This document shows, one piece after another, positions 30,101 through 42,100 of a stretch of 64,000 nt of DNA. Each line of letters starts with the position of its first letter. The first letter of the stretch is position 1. Location: the NCBI GenBank assembly GCA_963971575.1, contig OZ020612.1, positions 67,267,869 to 67,331,868 on the forward strand. Reading direction: 5' to 3'. The stretch is from Liopterus haemorrhoidalis. Its lineage: Eukaryota; Arthropoda; Insecta; Coleoptera; Dytiscidae. The notes under the pieces were generated by a model that had not been told where the DNA came from, did not search any database, and was given only the letters and a program-made list of their open reading frames with translations. Made by a program: the position numbers and the translations under genes.

Positions 30101-33100
30101 TTAGATTTCAGTTTTAAATAAAAATATTGCAAAAGATAAAGTAGATCGTAGATGTTGTTTTGAAAGAAAGGGGCGGCGCTTCGCCAGGGCCAAATCTCAT
30201 TCTAACTAGCTTACGCGTTTTCTCTGATGAATTGTTTGTGGTGGACATACACGAAAAATTATGGCAAGCCTAAATATAGTGCGAAATTCTATAGAATATA
30301 GAGCATGCTTACGTTCAATAGGTATTAAGTGACAGGCCTTAACAGGACTTCCAGTATAACCAGGAAGACAGTAACAAGTTGGAGCATGATTGTTAACTCT
30401 GCATTCTGCGTTCAAACCACATGTTCCTGGGCAAGGATCTCTACATTTATTGTTGATACATGATCTAGTCCTTGAACAGTCTGTATTTAATACACATTCA
30501 GGTCTACAGCCAGTGTATGGATCTCCATAATATTCTGGTAAACAAGTACAAGATCCAGCGTTTCGTAATTCTTTACAAACGGCATTTGAGCCACAAGGTG
30601 ATGGGTGGCAAGGATTTCTAGGTTGTTCAACTACAACTGAAAAGTTGAAAAGAATTAAGAAAAGTACAGAGTATATATTTACAGTAAAATAGCTGAAAAA
30701 ATTGAGAAGCAAGTGAAAATATACCAGCTGAAAAGAACATTAAGAATATCCACCACCAAAATAAGTTAGTTACAGTCACAGGATGTTGGGAATATTTTTG
30801 ATAATGTATTATTGACCATAAAAAGTCATATTGTGTTTTAGTATCCATCTTAGAACTATGGTAGTGTGTGCTTTATGTTTCATATTACGTCCTATTTATA
30901 TTTTTTTATGTAACATTTGTGTCACTATATCTTGAAAACTAAAGCCGGGAACAGAATGCACAGCGCGCTACGCCGTCTGCGCGGCGTCATTTGCGACAGC
31001 GTTGCGTAGCGCCGTTGAGAATTTTCGCCTGCACACAATGCAATCATTTTTAACGCCGTCAAGTGTCACTTGACAACCTATATCTGTGTCTATACGTGCG
31101 CTTTCTTTTATTAAAATTATAATGGATGATGAAGACTTGTGTGTGATGTTATTTATGTTGTATACAAGTTATTTATACATACAAACACTTTACCATTCAG
31201 TAAAAACTGAGGTTAGGTGTTCTGCGTCAACGTTCAACGGCGTCAAAAGTTGGAAGTTGACGAACATTCAGTATCAACGGCGTTCGAACGCCGGAGGACG
31301 TTGTTCATTCTGTGCACTTGCGTACGACAGCTTGGTTTTAACTTTCTTCTAACAGATAGCGCCGTACGTACGCCGTTAACGCGTCTTAGAACTCGGTGCA
31401 TTCTGTTTCCCACTTAATACGCTTATTCTGAATATTTTTACACCGCTGTAATATTAAGAAACTAGCCAGAAGTGCGTGTTTTAAGATAGGGCCTAGAGCA
31501 ATAACACTACCGTAGAAGTTAACATAATTTGTTTAGAATAACCCTATAAAAGATAGAGACCTGCTGTTGGAATTTTTCAAATCCTAAGTTCCGAAATGGT
31601 TATAGTTGTAGCATTTTTTGTAAAATTTTTAAAATATATTTCAAACTATCTTGAAAAAGTTAAAGACATGCGATTTAAATTTTTGGAATCGGAGGCCCTA
31701 AAAGGCCTTAGATCACATTTTGAAACAAGTCCTGATCTCTTAATTCTCGTGACATTAAAAAAAAAAAAAATCCAATTTCGAAAACGATAAAAGGCAACTT
31801 ATGGTTGGTATTTTTGGAATACTGAGATCTAAAAATACGTATACCACGTTCTGAAGCAAGTTCTGAACAAAAAATTTGTAGGTGAAGTTTTTAAAAATTC
31901 TAAATTTCAAAAAATCTCATCTCGAAATCGATAAAAAATAGAGGACTTGTGATTGATACTCTTAGAATTATGAGGTCCAAAAATGCGTGTATCATATTCA
32001 AAAGCAAATCCTGAACAAACAAATAATTGGTAAATTTTGAAACATTTTACAAAAAATAATAATTTCTATTTTTTTTTATCTTGAAAACAGTAAAAGATAG
32101 AGTCTGTATAGTTTGAATTTTTGAATACCTGGTATCTTGATTAGTCTAGAAAAAAATTGAAGCCTTAACATTTTCAATTAATATAATCAAATCTTTGAAA
32201 ATAGCCAAAAATTGAAAAAATAGTATCAATTTTTTTAATTCAGATTTACTTCAAAACATGTTTATTTATAATTTGAGCTGTGTATGTCAAAAATGACTTT
32301 TTAATTACGCTTAATCGTTTTTGAGTAACTTAAAATAACCGACCTCAGTTCTCCAAAAAACTAGCCAAGGAATTTGTGAAATAGATTTTTTAGACTCAAA
32401 AATACTCTTGGGATTCATAATTCCTAAAACTAAAAAACTACTGGGAGTATAATGTCCCAGTTTAATAATTTATAAGGAATAAACATGAATTACTCTAAGG
32501 TATAATTGCGTGTCTGTGGGACATATATGTCCCAGCAGTGGTGAAAGGGTTAACTCGCTCTTCTTGTACGAATGGGTGTTATTAGCAGTGAGCGGACTGT
32601 TTAGGTAGTAATTACGTTTTAATCCAACTTAATTGAAAAAAACAAAGACCATTGTTTTTTCTAATTTAATGGGATTAAAATGTACTACCACCTAAACTCT
32701 CCGCTCCCTGGTTAGTCCTAGTTTGATATTTAGTTATATTATATCTTAGTATGTGGCTTAAAAATATGGTAATGTGGTCTTATTTGTTTTAGAGGGTTTT
32801 AGTATCCATATTTAGTGAATCCGTTATTTCTAATTTACTACTTTGGATTAAATTTATTGTTTAAAAATCTTACTTTCAGTAAGTCTATTGCATCCGGAAA
32901 ATGGATCTCCACTAAATCGGTCTCTACATTTACAGACTGGGGCATGATTGACTACCATGCATTCTGCATTGGGGCCACAAGACCCAGCACATGGGTTATA
33001 ACATCTTGTATTCTGGCAGGCTTTATTGGGAGGACAATCACTATTGACCATACATTCTGGGCGACAGTTTGGTGGTTGCCCGTAATAATATGGTAGACAA

Positions 33101-36100
33101 GAACAAGCGGCACGGGATCCAATATTTTTACAATCAGAATAAGGTCCACAGGGGCTTGGTATGCAGGGGTTTGTGGGTATTTCGATAACAGGTCGTCCTA
33201 AAAGTTGGTAGATTGTAATTTATATAATTTGGGGTTTGTGGTTACATTTTTAAAAGATATCTGTTCAAGACATATGTCCGGTAACATTAATTGTATTGCT
33301 ATATTTATTACTTGCTTATACTTGTAATACCCTTTTCACATTAGAACTTTAAGAAAGGATATTTAAGTTGACTTTAAGTGCTAGTGTAAGAACACATGAC
33401 TTCACTCTAATACAGCTTAACTTAAAGATAGAGATTTCAGTCTTAAACTGAGGTCACGTGGTACGTTTTGCCAACATAATTTCTTATTATGTTTAAATTA
33501 GTGCTGCCAACATTTTATAGGGATTTACAGCTAAGCACCCTACCATCTGGTGAGCGTTTCATGAACTTGTGTACATCAGATAACATTTCGTTTTGTGAAT
33601 TGGTTTTGTATGAAGTTTGTTTTTAAAGTTTTATTATAATCATTGAAAAATGTATAATACATATTGTTGTGTGCCTATGTGCAATTCATTGAAAAGAAGA
33701 AACCCGGAAATATCGTTTCATTTGTTTCCACTAATATCAGACACCGTACGGTTCGAAACAAAATTGGGAAAGCAAGAGGTTAGGAATCGACGCGATGTTT
33801 AGATAAACAATTTAAAAATTGGAAAAAAAAGTGAGCCCTTATATCAAAGTTTGCTCATTACATTTTAATGATAGTGACTACAAAAAATATTTTCAATTTT
33901 GTATTTATTATCGCATATCTTGAAAATTCCTGTTATTGTGTGTGGGTTTGTAATGCACAAGTTTGTAGGCATAATGCATAAATCTTTATGAACTCTGTTT
34001 TTTTCAGTGACTCCACACAATATTATATGCCCAGCATTGTAGATTTCTACCCCTTGGTAAACAACACGGGAATTATTATTTCCCCCAATATAGTTAAAAT
34101 AATCGACAATGGAAAACCGCCATAACTTAAAACCAGATCACAAAATGTAGTATTTTAGATGTTTACAAGTAATGTCACTTCACAAAATCAGAAAATCCCA
34201 AACAATTATTTATTTTTTGTCGTTTTTTGATACACTTTTCGCTATTATTTACTAGTAAATGTCAAGTGGTATCTGATTTAGAATGGTTTCAAAAAAATCC
34301 GCGTGGCGCTACGATCTTAAAATTTTTCCCCTATATTATCATATAAAAAGTTTATACTTATTGTTATAATTAAATTAGATATTTAACTAGTTATTTTAAT
34401 AAAGTATTTAATGCAACACAGCATGGTTAAAATCTGAGTTCAAATAATTTTTCTTTTAAGCTTGAACAGACATCTTTTAAAAATTAAGTATTTAAACATA
34501 CTTTCTTCTAAATTGCAGGAAACAAAAGCATTTCCTACATAACCACTTGGGCAACTGCATACTGGGCTATGATTGACAACCCTGCAATGGGCATTAGCTC
34601 CGCAAGTTCCAGGACAAGGGTCTATACATTTATTTCTGCTGCAGGCTTTGTTCGAAGGACATTCTGCATTGATTGTACACTCAGGGCGACAGTTGGGAGG
34701 TGCCCCAATAAAGCCAGGAGTACACGAACAAACTGGATGATCATGTTGGAGCCGACAGATACTATTTAAACCACAAGGGGATGGTACACATGGATTACGC
34801 GGTTTTTCTTCCTCGTAATAAACTAAAAGAAGTTGCGTTATACAGTGTTATCTTTGTATAAGGTTCAAAACTGCTATATTTAACTCCTTTTCAGGTACAG
34901 ACATGTGCGAAAAAATAGCATTTTTTTAATTTTAAAATTATTAATTTATAAAGTTTCATTGCATGTATATTTTCTTTAACCAATTCAGGATTTATTTTAG
35001 TAGGAAGTATTGGAATATTAGGGGGGGGTAGGGTCTAATACACACACATTTTAAGCATATTTTTGTGAATTTTTTTCAAATCTATGGTTATATTTATTCA
35101 TTTTCAAACTAAGTACATATATAAAGTATGTTTTGAAGAAGATACAAAAAAAATTTGAAGGCAAAATATGGCGAAATGAGGTTTTTTTTTTATTTAACTA
35201 TCACAAATGTACTCATTTTTAGGTTTTTTTTAGGGGGAATTAATTTTTTTTTGTCTTCTAAGTAACGCTAAAAACTGAAAAATCATTTTAAAAATAAAAA
35301 ATCAACGTCATTACCTCGGCAAACTCATAAACTAACAAAATCTTTTTGGATTTTTGATTTCAGATGATCCAGTGACGAGTTATGCTGGTCACCGCAAAAT
35401 CTAAATTTTTTCCCGGAGTCTGAGAAGATTTGCCACAGCTGGCTCATTTCGCCATATTTTGCCTTCAAATTTTTTTTGTATCTACTTCAAAACATACTTT
35501 ATATATGTACTTAGTTTGAAAATAAATAAATTTAACCATAGATTTGAAAAAAAATCACAAAAATATGCTTAAAATGTGGTTATCAGACCCTATCCCCCCC
35601 TTAAATAAATATGTGAAATTTTCTTTAAACTGAATAAAAAATAAGAATTTTTAAGAGTTTATGACAAAAGACTTGTAAAATGATATAATAATTCAATGAA
35701 ATTTAGTATTTAAAAGAATTGCTATCAGAAAATATTATGAAGCAAAAAAATCTTATTTTACAGAGAGATACACGGGAACCTGATGTTTTTTAAATGGATT
35801 TTTATCAGTAAATTTTTAACATAATGTGAATTTATTTATAGCAAAATAAACGTCAAGATATGCCATTTTATAAGTAAACAAGTGTGAAAAATAATGTCTT
35901 CGAGATGGCGCCAATCGGCAATTATGTAATTATGCTATGGTTAAATAAAACCAAAATATTTTTATATAATTCTAGTATCTATCAAAAATAAGATCGAAGA
36001 GCTTCATCCACAGAATATATTATAAAATATATACAGTTGTAACATTTACAATATTCAGCTGCTATTTTTGCACACGTGACTGTATAAAACATAACAGTTT

Positions 36101-39100
36101 CATTCGAAAATTTCTTACTAGGTTGTATTTCTCTGCATTCAAATATTGGGTTGCCAGTAAATCCATTATTACAGCTGCATTGAGGCGTATGGTTTATTAC
36201 ATTACATACAGCATTAAATCCACAACTACCAGGACAAGGATCGTAACATTTCATGTGTCTACAGGCTTGATTTCTGGCGCAGTCGGTGTTTTGTACACAT
36301 TCAGGACGACAACCAGTATATGGATCACCATGATAATCATTTAAGCAAGTACATGCGGCAACACCGTTTCGTTCACGGCAAACGGCATTTGAACCACAAG
36401 GAGATGGATGACAAGATGATTTGGGTTCTTCATAAACTAATAAAAATATATACATTGTGCTTACATTCATTTAGCGTTTCTAATTGTTGTTAAACATGTG
36501 CAAATACTATGCTGTGTATATATATCATGGCTAACGAGCCATGGCATGCAATGGTTACACTTTGGAGTTGTAAGGAAAAAGTAGTGCCAACGCAAGATCA
36601 CTAAGTCATCTGTACGCCTACTTTGCCAAGTCCCAGTGTGTTACTCCCTCTTCAAATCTGCATACTTTCTATCTTTGTGCAGGTTTTACCTCCACATGCC
36701 ACGGCTCATTAAACTTGTAGGTGTACAGTGTGTATATTTTAAAAATTTCTTACCTTGTATCGGTGAACATCCAGAGAATGGATCACCTTCAAATCCATCC
36801 ATACAGTTGCAGATTGGTCGATGATTTTGAGTAACGCAAAGTGCGTTAATACCGCATGATCCTACGCAAGGATCTCGGCATTTGTTGGAGACACAAGCTA
36901 AATGTGGTGGACAGTCTTGGTGGATGACGCATTCTGGACGACAGTTAGGAGCGGCTCCCAACATACCAGGAAGACACGAACAGACAGCGCGAGTATCAAT
37001 GACGCGACAATCGGAGTTGGGACCACAAGGTGATGGAATACAGGGATTAAGAGGAGCTACTGGTTTGGGTGCTGCAAAAAAAAGTATTTTAGATGGTTGA
37101 ATGATAAATTGTCTCCAATAATTTCCGCTTATGGCCAGAACACAAATTGATTGTTACGTTTTCTAGTAATTTACTATTATATGGCAATCTCCTCAATTAT
37201 GTTATATGGCAATGAATTTAGTCCAAAAAAATATGTTAATTTTGTTTACAATACCTTCTTGTATACATCTGACGAAAGGATCTCCAACGAATTTCTCCGG
37301 ACAGCTGCATATTGGGTTGTGATTTACAACTTGACATCTCGCGTTCAATCCACAGCTTCCCTTACATGGGTCTAAACATTTCTGGTTGATGCAAGCCTTA
37401 TCATGTGTACATTCTGAGCTAACGACACATTCCGGTCGGCATCCTGGTGGAGTACCAATATATCCAACTTGACAGGAACACACTGGGTGTCCACTACTTA
37501 AACGACATATTGAGTTAGGACCACAAGGAGATGGTTCGCAAGGATTTGTTGGAGGTATTTCCTTTTGAATATCTTGTCTGCATGATGTAAATGGATCACC
37601 TTTGTATCCATTGATGCAAGAACAACTTGGGACGTGGTTGATAACATTACATTCAGCGTTGATACCGCATAAGCCTTGGCAAGGGTCTCGACAATGTTGG
37701 TTGATGCAAGCAAGATGACTAGCACAATCGGAATTGATGACACATTCTGGTCTACAACCACCAGCGTATGGATTACCGATGTATGGTGGAATACAAATAC
37801 ATCTAGCTGCTCCATTATGTTCTTGGCACTGAGAGTTTTCACCACAAGGAGACGGTACGCATGGACTCTTCGGCATTGTAATTGGTCTGTAGATTTGGGA
37901 GCAACCAATAAAAGCATCGCCTTCATAACCTTGCAGACAACTACAGAAGGGTGTGTGATTGACTACGTTGCACTTGGCGTTTGTTCCACAGTTTCCAATA
38001 CAAGGGTCGATACATTTTTCATTAACACAAGCTTTGTTGTGGGGACACTCTTGACTAATAACACATTCTGGTCTGCAGAAAGGTGGACTTCCTATATAGT
38101 TAGCTATACAGGAACATACAGGTCTTCTTTGCTTTATTTGACACACTGAGTTAGGTCCACAGGGTGATGGTATACATGGATTTTCAGTTTGTTTGGGTTC
38201 TTCAATCACAACTGGTGTGTAACAACTTACAAATGGATCACCTTGTTGGCCAGGTGGACAAGTACATATTGGATTGTGATTTATGACGTAGCATTGTGCG
38301 TTTAAGCCGCAAGTTCCAGGGCATGGGTCCAGACATTTCTGGTTGACGCAAGCTTGTGTTTGTAGACATTCAGAGCTTACAATACATTCAGGTTTGCAAG
38401 CTGGAACTATTCCTTTGAATCCTGGAAGGCAGGAGCAAGTGGCATAGCCCTGGGAGGATACTAAACATCTACTGTAAGGACCACATGGGGATGGATCACA
38501 AGGATTTGCAGGTTTGCTAACAATTGGAGGTAGAGTTGGTCTGAAAGGATAACAAGAAACAAATGGATCTCCTGTGTGTTCTGGTGGACAGTAGCAAACT
38601 GGGAAATGGTTAACAGCCTCGCAATGGGCATTTACACCACAAACTCCAGCACATGGGTCTTCACATTTGTTGTTGATACAAGCTTTATTGTATGGACATT
38701 CAGTATTCAATACACACTCTGGTCTGCAGGCCAAAAGTGGGTTTCCAAAGAACCCAGGTTTGCAAGAACAAGACAAAACATTATTCAGTTGTCTACATTC
38801 GGTGTTTGCTCCACATTTGATGTTGGCACAAGTAACATGTCTCTCCTCCTCTACAGAAGTTGGTGGAGTACAGTACTCATAAGCATTTCCAAATAGTCCT
38901 TGTGGGCAGTTACATACAGGGATGTGGCTGACTACCACGCACTGTGCGTTGACTCCACAGGATCCAGGGCAAGGATCAGAGCATACTGATCCTATACAGG
39001 CCTTGTTAAATGGACAGTCTGAATTGGTAAGACATTCTGGTCGGCAGAAGGGGTCCTTGTAAGCATTTGGACCCATGCAGGGGTCACAAATACCAATATC

Positions 39101-42100
39101 TCCGTATGGGTGGCATTGGGATGTTGGATCGCAGGGTGATTGGTAGCATGGTTTCGATACGTTTGCATGTGGTGGCAAATATGCTGAAATAAAACATTCA
39201 TTTAGTACATGGATAATTTTAAAATGGTTTATAAACTTACGTATTGGAACACATTGGAAGAAAGGATCTCCCATGAAGTCTTTCGTGCAGGTACATCCAG
39301 CAATATGGTCTTGAACAGCACATTTAGCGTGTAGTCCACAAATAACTCCCAAAGAACATGGGTTTACGCACTTTCTTTCCAAGCAAGCCTTATCATTTGG
39401 ACAATCTGAGTTTAAGGTACATTCTGGTCTGCATCCAGCTTGTGGATCTCCATGGAAATCAGGCAAGCATGAACACACAGCCCTACCTTTCATAACTTGA
39501 CAGATTGTGTTAACGCCACAAGGTGAAGGCATACAAGGATCGTTTTCTGGCAAAGGTTGGATAACGGCGAAACATCTAATCAATGGATTACCAGTTAAAC
39601 CATGGTTACATGTGCATACTGGATGGTGTTTTTCAACTCTACAGTTGGTGTTTATTCCGCAAGAACCAGGGCATGGATCCCTACATCTGTATCCAATACA
39701 AGCCTGATGATTATTACAATCATCATCGATTAAACATTCAAAATCGTGACAACCAGTTAAGCTTGTTGGATCTCCTTTGAGTCCTGGTGGACAGATACAC
39801 TGTGGGTTTCCTTGGTTGATAATACACTGAGCTCTTGGTCCACAAGGGTTAGGCATACAAGCATCCCTTGGTATTAAACTGCAACCTGAGTAGGGATCTC
39901 CAATATGATTTGGTCTACAGAAACACTGTTCTTGATTATTAACTACATAACAATCTGAATTCATTCCGCAAGGTCCAGGGTGGCAAAGCTCCATATGGTG
40001 ATCTTGTGGTGCATTACAACTTCTGTAAGGATTTCCAACTGTTCCAAATGGACAGAAACAAACTGGTTCATGGTGTGGGTCGCATTGTGCTCCAATTCCA
40101 CAAGGATTTGGTTCACACGGTGATCTCTGTTCGATACAACCTCTGATAGTGTTGGGGCTTTCAAGATATCCAGGTAAGCAAGTACATTTAGCAAATCCGT
40201 TGCTAAGTATGGCACATTGAGTATTTGGACCACACGGGGATGGGTCACAAGGATTATCGGGGAGTCTACAAGGTTTCCGGGGTGGTTCGCCTTCAAATTC
40301 TGGAAGGCAGAAACAAATTGGTACTCCACCTACTGATCGACAACCGGAGTTTGGCCCACAGTTGTTTGGATGGCACTCATCACCTTCAGGAACTAAAAAA
40401 GTAATGATTTTTTAATTTGTCTAAGATCGAAACAACAAGTATACTTACTGCAATTCTTGAAAGGATTTCCAGTTAGTCCCTTTGGACAGAAACAAATTGG
40501 ATTTCCATTGTCTATCTCACACATTGCGTTGATTCCACAAGGATTTGGATCACAAGGATTGGAAGGAGGGAGACATCCTGTGGCTGGGTTGCCTTGGTAT
40601 CCAACCAGACATTTGCAGGTCGCTTTATGGTTGAAGACTTCGCATATTGCTCCAGGACCACAGTTGCAAGGGGATACGCATTTCTTGTTGATGCACGCTT
40701 CTGTTACTGCGCATTCACTATTGCTTCGGCATCCTTTAACTAAAATAAATAATAAGATAGTTATAGATAGATCATGTATAGTTTCAGAAGTACAAATATA
40801 TGCTTATCTGACCTTTTTTAAGCATATAACAGAGTTCCGGATTAAGGATTTAGAATAGACCTCTAAAAATTTTGGATCATAGTGAAGAGCAAAAAAAAAA
40901 GGATAGTAAATCGAAATGATGAGCAAAAAAATGAATACCCAGGCTCTTTTGAAAATTACTTGGCCTATACATAAATCCGCCACTAAGAATGTTGTATATG
41001 TATTAAAATGGTTAATATACCTCGTTCGCAGTATGTGTAGGGATTTCCAAGGTAACCAGATCTGCAGCTGCAGGTAATTCCATGATTTTCTGGTGTACAA
41101 TCTGCATTTTCTCCACAGGAATCCTCAAAGCATGGATTGACACAAACGCGATTGAGTCTATCGCATAATTTTTCAGGTGGACAGTCTTCGTTGTATTGAC
41201 AAATAGGTTTATAGGAATGTACTGCAACACAAAAATTACTGTGAAGTCCATATTCGTACATTTCAGGGTTTCGTAGGTATTTAGTAAATAAGAGAAACCC
41301 ATAGAAGGAACTCAGATCAGTTTTTTTTAGCAACATCATCATTCGGACTTTGGACCCCGTTTCATCAACGTCCATGTCGTCGTCAGGACAAAATTGTTGA
41401 AAATTCCCTGGCCCATATTTAGATCTCGAGAGGAGCCCATATTTCCAATATTCCACATGACAATCTAAATTAATGTTTGACTTTTTTGAGATTAAGTAAG
41501 GCAGAAGTAACACAATATACCTCGATCACAATACAACAGCTTCAAATATAAATCACAAGCGGATCGAATAAAAATCTTGTCCATTCTTATAACAACAACT
41601 TTACTTAATAAAATAATCAAAATTAAGCAAACACATTTACTGTAATTCGTTTCTAACGTAACAAGAACTCAACTGCACCAAATTTGTAAAATTGTTGAAC
41701 GAAAAGTAGGTGTGTTTTGGGCTACTGCCGAAAGATGATACTAGCTATATTAGTAGATTTTATTTGGGGGCCCATATAACCTTCTCCTCTATTAATGTTT
41801 CTCTGTTATACCTACAAAACCCTAAAAGTCAAACCCTTTTCCAAAACTAGTTCTTACCTGGAACACATCCAACGTATCCATTGCCTTGGTATCCTTCTAT
41901 GCAAGAGCAGTCTGATCCATGGTTCGTATTGATGCAAGCAGCATTTTCTGCACATGGGTTGTGCACATCACATGGTCGTTGGCAAGTGTTTCCGATGCAT
42001 GCTTCCGTTAATGCACACTCTTCATTGTGTACACAGTTTACTAAAGAGGAATGGTGCACAAAAGATAGATTTAGAGAGAGAGAAATACAAGGTTTTTACA

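Noticed and set aside
41514..41545. Possible exon resembling the 3' end of T8 (plus-strand ATACCTCGATCACAATAC)
   Set aside because: Only a few codons resemble T8, no acceptor in frame and it lies inside a transposon-like element.
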